Source: JAHJCL01 sp043818355
GTDB lineage: Bacteria > Patescibacteriota > Minisyncoccia > Minisyncoccales > DG-74-3
Assembly: GCA_043818355.1 (NCBI GenBank)
Contig: JBDRFX010000016.1
Span: 1-35,172 of the forward strand
Direction of reading: 5' to 3'
Length of the DNA: 35,172 nucleotides
The notes below the pieces were generated by a model. That model searched no databases and had not been told where the DNA came from. It was given only the letters and a program-made list of their open reading frames with translations. The translations under genes were made by a program, and so were the position numbers. This document shows positions 15,641 to 23,547 of this stretch, one piece after another. Position 1 is the stretch's first letter, and every line of letters starts with the position of its first letter.

Positions 15641-16668
15641 AATCTTCTTTTAATTTTTCTGATCTTTTCAAAAATGCGAGTGAGGCAATATTTTTTGGTA
15701 ATTGGAAAATCTTGAGTTTTAACATATAACTTCTTATAACCTGAAAATCCTTTTTTGAATAAACTTAATCCTGCCCAAGGATGTTTTTTAGCATTCTCTG
15801 GAGCTATGCCCCAGAAATTATATATAGAACATTCCCTTTTTTTGCCTTCCAAAATTGCTTTCCACTGCAAAAGATAAGAAACTGGTATTTTAGAATATTT
15901 TATCAAAGAAGCTCCCTGATGATAAAAACCAATTTGCTGCCAATAAATCATCATGGCAGAAGAAACAACTTCTCCTTTATATTTACCCAAAAAGATAACA
16001 ATCTCATTGTCTTCATGAAAAGCTGAGAATTCTTTATCTAAATAATCTCTATTAAAAGGAACAAAATGATGCCTCTTGGCAGTTGTTTTATAAACATTAT
16101 AGAATTTCTCTACATCTTGAAGGTTCTGACTCTTTAGTATTTCTATATCTACATCTTTTGTAGCTTTTTTAATCAGATATCTTGTAGTCTTTCTCATTCC
16201 GTCAAGCAATTCTTCTTCTGGTAAATCAATCTTAAGTTCCCATGTTAATTCGGGGTGGACATGAATTACTGCATCCCGAAAACCCAGGTCTTTAAAAATT
16301 CTAATATTATCTTTATTTCTTTCCCAAATAGGACTTATTCTGATAAAATCTACTTTTTCTTCTTTGCTAATTTTTCTCAACTCTTTTAGTAGTGTTTTTA
16401 ACACTTGATACTTGATACTTGATAATTGATACTTGATTACTGGCCCATGTGGTAGAAACAAAAAGCTTCCTCTTTTTGCTTTAATCAAAACAATTAAAGA
16501 AATTGCTATTAATTCATTTTCTTCAAAGACACCAATACGCCAAATTTTTCCTCCCTCTGCTTCTTTTTGAAATTCTCCCCAATTCCAAGACTGCAAAAAA
16601 GTTTTTTCGCTACATTCTGAAAGAAAGCTCTCCCATTCTTTTTTATTTTTAATTTCTTTAATCCTCAT
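15637..16668 (-). CDS. FemAB/FemX-family aminoacyltransferase
   Basis: FemX-type enzymes add amino acids from aminoacyl-tRNA to the lipid II stem peptide. The 343-aa protein has the duplicated GNAT-like fold: an N-terminal TFLQSWNWGEFQ motif, a mid-region LPHGPV and FIRISP, and the C-terminal HQGAS, LLQWKAI and YNFWGIAPE strings. A 35-nt run of five heptamers (16403-16437) lies in frame near residues 78-89. It overlaps the aminotransferase by 11 nt and ftsQ by 4 nt. The amino acid added cannot be told from sequence. Confidence 0.88.
   Translation of the reverse strand: MRIKEIKNKKEWESFLSECSEKTFLQSWNWGEFQKEAEGGKIWRIGVFEENELIAISLIVLIKAKRGSFLFLPHGPVIKYQLSSIKYQVLKTLLKELRKISKEEKVDFIRISPIWERNKDNIRIFKDLGFRDAVIHVHPELTWELKIDLPEEELLDGMRKTTRYLIKKATKDVDIEILKSQNLQDVEKFYNVYKTTAKRHHFVPFNRDYLDKEFSAFHEDNEIVIFLGKYKGEVVSSAMMIYWQQIGFYHQGASLIKYSKIPVSYLLQWKAILEGKKRECSIYNFWGIAPENAKKHPWAGLSLFKKGFSGYKKLYVKTQDFPITKKYCLTRIFEKIRKIKRRL
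16403..16437 (-). repeat. Five tandem heptamers inside the FemX gene
   Basis: On the plus strand the unit ACTTGAT is repeated five times in a row (the fourth reads AATTGAT). It encodes the KYQ-type stretch of the FemX protein. Since 7 is not a multiple of 3, gain or loss of one unit would shift the frame. Confidence 0.9.
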
Positions 16669-17893
16669 AAAATCTTAAGATTTTAGCTATATTGACCACT
16701 TGGTCTTCTGAAATATTAATATGTGTTGGTAAATTAATAATTCTATTAGCAACATCTTCAGCTCTCTTGCAGTCTCCTAAATAATTCATTTTTGCTAAAT
16801 CGGTTCCTTTGGGAACAACCGAACTTTTTCTCCATCCGTCATTTAAAAAAATTTTCTTTTTTCTAAAAGTTTCTAGTTTTTCATCTGTATTTCCAACTAA
16901 CACAGAGAACCTCATAAAAACAGGTTCTGTGTCTTGATTAATCCGCTGAGCGTCAAAGCCATATGAGTTATAAATAGCAACCATATTCTTTCTGTGATTA
17001 TTGAGCCTGTCTAATTTTTCGAACTGATGACAAGCTAAGAGTGCCAAAGCATTGGGTAATTTTTTGGGAAAATAATTGGCCAATTCTCCTTCTTTCTCTT
17101 TTTCATAAACAGCTTTAGATAAAATTTTAAATTTTTGGAAAAATACTAATAATAATTTTCCTAAAAAAGAATTTAGATAAAAACCAGGTAAAACAAAATA
17201 ATTTATTAAAATGGGGTGTAATAATTGTTGTAAAATCCAAATATGAGAAGGATAATCAATTTCTCTTTGATAATCTCTTATTTTTTCAACTATGTTTTTA
17301 TTTTTAGCTATAGCCATTCCTCCAAATACAGAAGAAATTATTTTGTCTCTACCAAAGCTAAAGAAAGATGCATCTCCAAATGTTCCGCAAAATTTACCAT
17401 TATATTTAGATCCTAATCCATGGGCCACGTCTTCAATAACTAAAAGATTATTTTCTTTAGCTATGGTCATAATCTCTCTCATTTTAGCTGGCACACCAAA
17501 TGTATGCTGAACAACAATCGCTTTAGATTTATTAGTAATCTTTTTTCTTAAATCTTCTGGTTGAATATTGAAACTTTCGTCTATATCAATAAAAACAGGC
17601 TTTGCCTCAATTTTTAAAATTGGATTAACTGCTGCATTACACGTAAATGCCTGCAACAATACCTCGTCTCCCTTTTTAATGTCTAGGGCTCTTAGAATGG
17701 CCAAAAAGGCCGATCTTCCGCTATTAAAGGCAATTGCCTCAGAGACTTTAAAATAATCCCGGAAACTCTTCTCTAGTTGTGCTGTGGCCATTCCGTTTTT
17801 CCATTTTCTGGGTTGCAAAATTAACCTTTCCACTAAAGAAAGATCGTCTTTTTCAACGTTGGGAGACAATGATATAAATATTGGTTTTTCCAT
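16658..17893 (-). CDS. DegT/DnrJ/EryC1-family PLP aminotransferase
   Basis: Members of this family make amino-sugars on nucleotide carriers. The 411-aa protein shows FNSGRSAFLAIL (58-69), the cofactor-binding VIEDVAHGLG (D155) and the PLP lysine K184 in SFGRDKIISS. The loop differs from the common PTK form, as in a subset of uncharacterised members, so the substrate is uncertain. It starts the FemX-FtsQ group and lies 45 nt downstream of the Mur ligase gene. A role in making a surface amino-sugar is inference. Confidence 0.85.
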   Translation of the reverse strand: MEKPIFISLSPNVEKDDLSLVERLILQPRKWKNGMATAQLEKSFRDYFKVSEAIAFNSGRSAFLAILRALDIKKGDEVLLQAFTCNAAVNPILKIEAKPVFIDIDESFNIQPEDLRKKITNKSKAIVVQHTFGVPAKMREIMTIAKENNLLVIEDVAHGLGSKYNGKFCGTFGDASFFSFGRDKIISSVFGGMAIAKNKNIVEKIRDYQREIDYPSHIWILQQLLHPILINYFVLPGFYLNSFLGKLLLVFFQKFKILSKAVYEKEKEGELANYFPKKLPNALALLACHQFEKLDRLNNHRKNMVAIYNSYGFDAQRINQDTEPVFMRFSVLVGNTDEKLETFRKKKIFLNDGWRKSSVVPKGTDLAKMNYLGDCKRAEDVANRIINLPTHINISEDQVVNIAKILRFYED

Positions 17894-17938
17894 TTTTATG
17901 AATATTTATGAGTAAAAAGAAAATTTACTAATTTTCAT

Positions 17939-19507
17939 TTATTTCAAAAATAATTTTTTTAATTTTTCTGGTACTCTGCTTTCAAAAAGTATAACATCTT
18001 CTGCATTATTGTAATCTTTAATTTTATTAAAAATTAAATCAGCATCTTGCATAAACAAAATATTTTCATTTTTCATCCCCATTTTGAAAACTCCTTTTTT
18101 TAAGTCTTCAAAATAATCTGGCGTTGTAATAATGGCTAGGTCGCACACTTCTCCAATTTTTTTGCCCAATATTTCATGTTCTTCTTTAGCCCTATTTCCC
18201 AATTCAATCAAACAAGGCATAACAATAATTCTTTTCTTTTTCCAAGATTTTAAATATTCTAAGTGAGCAATAACTCCTTTTGGGTTGGCAGAATAACTAG
18301 CGTCAATAATATTGGTTTTGTTTAATCCCCTTTTAAGCTCCATGGGATTTTTAATTTTCCCTTTTTTTAAAATACTTGAAGCTTTTTTCAAATTAATACC
18401 AAAAAGCTTAACACAACTTAAGGCGGCTAAAATATTAGGAATATTGTGCTTTCCCAAAACATTCAATTCAAATTTAGCTGAATTTTTGTCGGATGAAAAT
18501 ACTTCGAAGGAAAGTTTGTCTTTTTCAACTTTAACGTTTTTGCTAAAGATATTGGCCTTTCTGTTAACAGAATACTTAATGGTATTTTCTTTAAAAACAT
18601 AATTCTTCTTTATGAAGGAATTATCCCAATTCAATATGGCCACTCCATCTTCTGGCAAAGAATCAATTAATTCAAACTTAGCCTTAACAATATTGTCCAT
18701 GGATCCAAATAGTCCAATATGTTGCTGTCCAATTTCCGTTAAAATTCCTATTTTTGGCTTTACAATATTGCATATTTCTCTTATTTCTCCTCTCTTGTAA
18801 GCCCCCATTTCACAAATGAAAATTTCATGACTTGGCTTTAATTTTTTTAATACAGTATTTGCTATTCCGATTTCTGTGTTAACGTTTCCTTCTGTTTTCA
18901 AGACATTATATTCTGTGGACAAAATAGAATATAAAAATTCTTTAGTTGAGCTTTTACCAAATGATCCTGTAATACCAATTACCGTCAAGTCTTTAAATTT
19001 TTCTATTTTTTTCTTAGCTTTATATTGAATCAATTTTTTGATAAAAAAAGTTGGAAATTGTATCAATATAATACTGATAGAAACAAAAACAAAAAATATT
19101 ATTTCGAAAATTAAAAGAAAAAATACATATTTATAAAAATACATAATAAACCCTAAAAGTAAAAATAAATTAATTCCAAAAAGAAGCAGCATCTTTACAG
19201 TAAAAAGCGGAAAATGCCAATTATTTTTTATTGCTTGATATCCTGCCAAAATTCCCAAAACAAAATATAAAATAAAAACAAAATATATAATAGGAATAAT
19301 TCCGTCAAAAATAAAACTTAAAAAAATAAAAATCAAAGCTAAAAAAGCGCTTTTGGGAAATATGATTCTTTTTTTATTTATATCTTGCGAAACTCTTCCT
19401 ATTCTATATTCTTTTAATTGCCAGAAATACAATGAGGATAGTAGTCTTTTGGCAATATGCAAAAACCAAAATAAAAAAGTTAATAACAATAAAATTTCTT
19501 CTTTCAT
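17939..19507 (-). CDS. MurF-type Mur ligase with membrane domain
   Basis: The C-terminal part (about 170-522) is an ATP-dependent Mur ligase: P-loop GITGSFGKSSTKEF (178-191), EGNVNTEIG, and the CEMGAYKRGEI string typical of MurF, which adds D-Ala-D-Ala to the UDP-MurNAc tripeptide. The first about 165 residues are different from standard MurF: they hold four to six hydrophobic helices, so the enzyme should be fixed to the membrane. The total length of 522 aa exceeds the usual 450. It overlaps the downstream end of the second FemX gene by 4 nt. It could instead act on a lipid-linked substrate. Confidence 0.85.
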   Translation of the reverse strand: MKEEILLLLTFLFWFLHIAKRLLSSLYFWQLKEYRIGRVSQDINKKRIIFPKSAFLALIFIFLSFIFDGIIPIIYFVFILYFVLGILAGYQAIKNNWHFPLFTVKMLLLFGINLFLLLGFIMYFYKYVFFLLIFEIIFFVFVSISIILIQFPTFFIKKLIQYKAKKKIEKFKDLTVIGITGSFGKSSTKEFLYSILSTEYNVLKTEGNVNTEIGIANTVLKKLKPSHEIFICEMGAYKRGEIREICNIVKPKIGILTEIGQQHIGLFGSMDNIVKAKFELIDSLPEDGVAILNWDNSFIKKNYVFKENTIKYSVNRKANIFSKNVKVEKDKLSFEVFSSDKNSAKFELNVLGKHNIPNILAALSCVKLFGINLKKASSILKKGKIKNPMELKRGLNKTNIIDASYSANPKGVIAHLEYLKSWKKKRIIVMPCLIELGNRAKEEHEILGKKIGEVCDLAIITTPDYFEDLKKGVFKMGMKNENILFMQDADLIFNKIKDYNNAEDVILFESRVPEKLKKLFLK

Positions 19508-20472
19508 CGCAATATTTTTCTTAAAAATTTATACGCTTTATACCAATTATTAGAAAAGACAATGTCTTTGCTTTGACCATAAGAAAATTCATAATCAGAA
19601 AATCCTTTTTTGAAATAAGTTATTCCCGGATATTTTTCTTCATTAATTCCCCAAAAATCATAAAGTTCATATCCCCTACTCTTAGCCTCTTGAATAATCC
19701 TCCAACGTAATAAATGTGGAGCCTTAAATTGTCTATATTTATAATCTGACCCTGTGTGCAAAGAGGTAACCGTATTGCCAAAAAACACAACCAGACTAGC
19801 TACAATTACTTTATTGTTCAGCTCAGCTAAAACCAAATTGACTTTAAAATCATCACTTTGAAAATCAAAAATATTTTTATAGTATTGTTCTTCATAGAAA
19901 CTAATTTCTTGCCTTTCTCTGGTCTTTTTAATCAAATCAAAGAAAATTGGATCATATTCATTTAAAAACCCTATCTTGATTTCTTTTTTTTCTGCCAATC
20001 TAATATTGTATCTTGTTTTTGACTGAAAATTATTAAAAATTTCAGATTCTGACCTTGTTAGATCTAATAATAGGGTTTTTTCAGGTTGAATTCTTTTCGG
20101 AGAATCTTCAGATTTAAAATTAGAGATATCGGATAAATGGTCGTTTGGCTCTATTCTCATAAAAACAGAGGCTTGTTTTTGCAATTCTTTAAAAAAAACA
20201 TTTAAGCTTTCTTTTTTTTCTTCTTCGCTAATGTTTTTTTTGAAAACTGGGCCGTAAGGAACATATAAAAAATCTTTTAAAAAAATTCTCTCCTTGATAA
20301 TCTGAGCCCGTAACAATTGATCGTTCTCTTCTACTATAATCCTATAAACTTGTTTGCCAAGTTTTTTCTGAAATTCTCCCCACTCAAAAGACTGCAAAAA
20401 ACTCCCTTCATTTTCAATAATGAAACGATTCCAATCCTTACTGCTGTTTTCTTTTAAAAAAGATATTTTCAC
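19504..20472 (-). CDS. FemAB/FemX-family aminoacyltransferase, second copy
   Basis: This 322-aa paralogue of the protein at 15637-16668 has the same landmarks: GSFLQSFEWGEFQ at the N-terminus, LYVPYGPVF, FMRIEPND, SLHTGSDYKY, HLLRWRIIQ and YDFWGINEEKYPG. Two different transferases so close to each other suggest a cross-bridge of at least two residues. It overlaps the hydrolase gene and the MurF-type gene by 4 nt on each side, so the three are translated as a coupled set. Confidence 0.88.
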   Translation of the reverse strand: MKISFLKENSSKDWNRFIIENEGSFLQSFEWGEFQKKLGKQVYRIIVEENDQLLRAQIIKERIFLKDFLYVPYGPVFKKNISEEEKKESLNVFFKELQKQASVFMRIEPNDHLSDISNFKSEDSPKRIQPEKTLLLDLTRSESEIFNNFQSKTRYNIRLAEKKEIKIGFLNEYDPIFFDLIKKTRERQEISFYEEQYYKNIFDFQSDDFKVNLVLAELNNKVIVASLVVFFGNTVTSLHTGSDYKYRQFKAPHLLRWRIIQEAKSRGYELYDFWGINEEKYPGITYFKKGFSDYEFSYGQSKDIVFSNNWYKAYKFLRKILR

Positions 20473-21242
20473 CTCTTTAAAAAATCAATAATTGTTTGAC
20501 TAAATTCTTCTTGAATCTCTTTATGCGGACTATGTCCAACATTTGGAAAAATCTTTAACTCGGAATTTGAAATCTCTTTATGAAAAATATAGGCATCTTC
20601 TATGGGTACTAATTTATCTTTCACCCCCCAAACCAATAGTGTTTTAATTTTAATTTTAGAAAGTTCTGATAATAAGTCTTCATCAAGCACTTTTTTAATA
20701 ATCTCTCTCATAATTCCACTTGCCTTCACATAGTCTCTATGTCTTAGAACAAAATGGAATATATTTTGAGCAAATTTTTTCAATGATCTAAATACTTTTT
20801 TGGAAAAAACCTTTTTCCCAAAACTAGAAATTTTGTAAATTATCCTTGTTTTGGGATCAATTTTACTTTTAAGTCCAGCTGAACCAACTAAAATTAAAGA
20901 TTTAACTTTTTCTGTATACTTATTAACGAATTTAATAGAAATTCTTCCTCCAAAAGAATGTCCTAAAAGGAAAAATTGAGAAATATTCAATTCTTTGACT
21001 AGGGCTGATATAAACTCAGAATAATCATCAACTCCCCAAACACTAGTAGGAGCATCACTTTCTCCAAAGCCAGGAAGGTCTGGAACAAAAACTTTAAAGC
21101 CATTTTCTGCTAGAATGTTTTGGATTTTTACCCAAGACCAAGAATAACTTCCCCATCCATGTAAAATTAAAATCGGATCTCCTTGACCTGAGACTTTAAC
21201 ATGCACTTTGAGATTATTAACAAAAATTGTTTTCTCTTCCAT
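20469..21242 (-). CDS. Alpha/beta hydrolase
   Basis: The 257-aa protein has the alpha/beta hydrolase triad: nucleophile S96 in GHSFGGR, acid near D211 in VWGVKDKLVP, and H237 in VGHSPHKE. HGWGSYSWSW forms the oxyanion hole. Substrate unknown; esterase, lipase or amidase action is possible. As first gene of the operon with FemX and MurF-type ligase it may act on envelope material, but such hydrolases are common and the link is only by position. An extended -10 box (TGTTAAAAT) lies 9 nt before the ATG. Confidence 0.85.
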   Translation of the reverse strand: MEEKTIFVNNLKVHVKVSGQGDPILILHGWGSYSWSWVKIQNILAENGFKVFVPDLPGFGESDAPTSVWGVDDYSEFISALVKELNISQFFLLGHSFGGRISIKFVNKYTEKVKSLILVGSAGLKSKIDPKTRIIYKISSFGKKVFSKKVFRSLKKFAQNIFHFVLRHRDYVKASGIMREIIKKVLDEDLLSELSKIKIKTLLVWGVKDKLVPIEDAYIFHKEISNSELKIFPNVGHSPHKEIQEEFSQTIIDFLKR

Positions 21243-21282
21243 TTTGAACTAATTTTAACACAATTAAACGAAAAAATTAATT

Positions 21283-21306
21283 AAAAAAGAGACATCGTAT
21301 TGTCCC
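21283..21306 (-). terminator. Terminator after serS
   Basis: On the minus strand GGGACA-ATACGA-TGTCTC forms a 6-bp hairpin followed by six T residues, 23 nt after the serS stop. It separates serS from the envelope operon. Confidence 0.75.
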
Positions 21307-21328
21307 TTTTTTTGTAAAATCATTCAAT

Positions 21329-22591
21329 CTATCTACTAATCTTCTTCATTCCCATATATTTCTGCAAAACATCAGGAATAACAATAGATCCATCTTTTTG
21401 CTGATAATTCTCCAAAATTGCAATAATTATTCTACCAATGGCTAGAGCTGTTCCATTTAACATATGGACGTATTCTAATTTTCCTTCTTTATTCTTGAAT
21501 TTAATATCTAGTCTTCTGGCCTGAAAATCAGTACAGTTTGAGGTAGAGTGTGTTTCCCTATAATTATTCTGTCCAGGAAGCCAAGCTTCAATATCATACT
21601 TCTTAGCAGCAGGATCCCCCAAGTCGCCCGTACAAATATCAATAACTTGATAAGGAAGTTTTAATCCTTGCATTAATTTCTCTTCAACAGAAAGCATTAA
21701 TTCGTGCTCTGCGGAAGAATTTTCTGGTTCACAGAAGCTAAACATTTCTAGCTTATCAAACTGATGAACTCTTAAAATTCCTTTAGTATCTTTTCCGTAA
21801 GAACCTGCTTCCCTTCTAAAACAAGAAGAAAAACCAACATATCTTTTAGATAAGTCTTTTCTTTCAAAAACTTCACCAGAATGCATTGGTCCAATCATTT
21901 GTTCTGAAGTTCCAACTAAAAACAAGTCGTCTTTCTCTAAATAATATATCTCATCTTTCCCTCTCTCAACATAACCCATGCCGTCCATCATCTCGGTTTT
22001 GAGCATTACCGGAGGAATTACTAAAACAAATCCTTCTTTCTTTAATGTCTCTAATCCATATTGAACTAAAGCAAATTCCATCAAGGCTGCTTCATTTTTG
22101 AGAATACCAAATCTGCTACCAGAAATTTTAGCTGCTCTTTTGGTATCAATAATATCTAGCGCTTCTCCTAAAGCTAAATGATCTTTTGGTTCAAAATCAA
22201 ATTTAGTGGGCTCTCCAACTTTCTTTAAAACCCTGTTATCAGAATCATCCTTTCCAACTGGAACTTCCTCAAATGGAGGATTCGGTATTTTGCGCATCAA
22301 GATGTCAAATTCGTTTGAAACTTCTTTCAATTCACTTTCTAGGTCTTTGCCATCCTCTCTCATCTTTTGAGCTTTATTAATAAGCTCCTCTTTCTTCGTC
22401 TTGTCTTTGCTTTCAGCAACTTGATCTGTAATCTTGTTTTGTTCTGATCTTTGAATCTCTAACTTTTGCAAAACATCTAGTCTTTTTTGATCTACTTTCA
22501 AAAGCTCATCAATATCTATTTTGATTCCCTTTTTTTCTGCTCCCACTTTAACTTTTTGAGGATTTTCACGAATAAATTTAATGTCTAACAT
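21329..22591 (-). CDS. serS: Seryl-tRNA synthetase
   Basis: The enzyme charges tRNA-Ser. The 420-aa protein has the N-terminal coiled-coil arm (about 25-110, rich in Lys/Glu) that binds the long variable arm of tRNA-Ser. The class II core has motif 2 (FSSCFRREAGSYGKDT) and motif 3 (LNGTALAIGRIIIAILE). TSEQMIGPMH contacts the adenylate. It is preceded by a full T-box leader, so its expression should rise when tRNA-Ser is uncharged. A terminator follows it. Confidence 0.97.
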   Translation of the reverse strand: MLDIKFIRENPQKVKVGAEKKGIKIDIDELLKVDQKRLDVLQKLEIQRSEQNKITDQVAESKDKTKKEELINKAQKMREDGKDLESELKEVSNEFDILMRKIPNPPFEEVPVGKDDSDNRVLKKVGEPTKFDFEPKDHLALGEALDIIDTKRAAKISGSRFGILKNEAALMEFALVQYGLETLKKEGFVLVIPPVMLKTEMMDGMGYVERGKDEIYYLEKDDLFLVGTSEQMIGPMHSGEVFERKDLSKRYVGFSSCFRREAGSYGKDTKGILRVHQFDKLEMFSFCEPENSSAEHELMLSVEEKLMQGLKLPYQVIDICTGDLGDPAAKKYDIEAWLPGQNNYRETHSTSNCTDFQARRLDIKFKNKEGKLEYVHMLNGTALAIGRIIIAILENYQQKDGSIVIPDVLQKYMGMKKISR

Positions 22592-22630
22592 ATTTTTTGT
22601 TTTGTGAAGGTGAATATTAGTATATTGTAC

Positions 22631-22687
22631 AAAAAAAACCTCACCCTAACAAACTATTAAATTAATAATTTGCAAGGGCGAGGTTTC
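22631..22687 (-). terminator. T-box terminator of serS
   Basis: AAACCTCGCCCT (22676-22687) pairs with AGGGTGAGGTTT (22636-22647) in a 12-bp stem followed by a run of eight T residues. Its 5' strand contains the 3' strand of the T-box antiterminator, so the two folds exclude each other. Confidence 0.92.
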
Positions 22688-22900
22688 TTGTGGTTCCTTC
22701 GCGGTGCCACCTTGCTTCACAGTTATATAAATAACTGCCTCTAGAGCCATGATTACATAACTCTGCCTGCGCTATAACGGGCACATCCCGGACCAAGTTA
22801 CGCGTGCTCAGTTCTCATTAGTAATACTAATGGTCCTAGAACTGTTGTCCTGGCACGTTTTCCCCGTCAGCTCAAGGGGTGGAAAATTCCCCCATCATTG
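22631..22900 (-). promoter_or_regulatory. T-box riboswitch leader of serS
   Basis: The 404-nt gap between serS and the HD gene is mostly a T-box leader. The antiterminator is GCAAGG, the 7-nt bulge TGGCACC (22703-22709), GCG, then CGC and CCTTGC (22672-22680), all in canonical order. In UGGC the last base can pair with discriminator G73, which tRNA-Ser carries. Upstream are CCGTTA (22775-22780), typical of the region before the antiterminator, and a long stem I-like hairpin (CAGTTCT/AGAACTG; GGACAA with TTGGTCC). AGC at 22806-22808, a serine codon followed by A on the 3' side of that stem, is a possible specifier. Stem I does not look fully standard. Confidence 0.85.
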
Positions 22901-22995
22901 CTATTGTATAAAAAAATATTATTAAAGAACTATAAATCCAAATTAAAAAAATCTGAATATCATCATTTTAATCTCCACTAAGTGGTTTGTCAATA

Positions 22996-23547
22996 TTACA
23001 GTCCAATATCACCTGATATTTCCTGCATGGCTTTTAAAGAAATCTTAACGAATTCTTCCAGATTTAAATTAATATCGGAACATTTAGCAATTACTTCTCT
23101 GGTTGCCCCTCTGGCAAAAGCTCTTTCTTTAAATCTATTTAAAACATTTTCTACAGTAACTTCAGAAATTTTTTTAGAAGGTAGAACGAGAGTTGAAGCA
23201 ACCATTAAACCTGTGAGCGGATCAACACAGAATAAAGATTTTGCCATTTTGGTTTCAGGAGCTTCCCCATGCATTTCATTATGCGTTCTAACAGCGTCAA
23301 CAATGTTTTGAGGTAAACCCAAGTCTTTTAACATTTGAGCACCTACAACAGAATGCTGATGAGCATCCTCTTTGGTTTCTTCATAATCAATATCATGCAA
23401 CAGACCAGACAAACCCCAAATTTCTTCATCTTCTTTAAAATGAGAAGCTAAACCCCTCATGCAGGCCTCAACAGCTAAACAATGTTTAACTAAATTCTTA
23501 TTCTTAATATTTTCTTTAACTAATTTTAATGCTTCTTCTCTATTCAT
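22996..23547 (-). CDS. HD-domain hydrolase
   Basis: HD proteins are metal-dependent phosphohydrolases acting on nucleotides or cyclic dinucleotides. The 183-aa protein carries H22 (VKHCLAVE), the H51-D52 doublet (LLHDIDYEE) and further histidines at HQHS and RTHNEMH. It resembles small HDIG-type proteins of unknown substrate. It overlaps the lysS stop by 4 nt and so is translated with it. Confidence 0.85.
   Translation of the reverse strand: MNREEALKLVKENIKNKNLVKHCLAVEACMRGLASHFKEDEEIWGLSGLLHDIDYEETKEDAHQHSVVGAQMLKDLGLPQNIVDAVRTHNEMHGEAPETKMAKSLFCVDPLTGLMVASTLVLPSKKISEVTVENVLNRFKERAFARGATREVIAKCSDINLNLEEFVKISLKAMQEISGDIGL

Noticed and set aside
16403..16437. CRISPR-like array
   Set aside because: The units are 7 bp, without spacers, and lie in frame in a protein gene.
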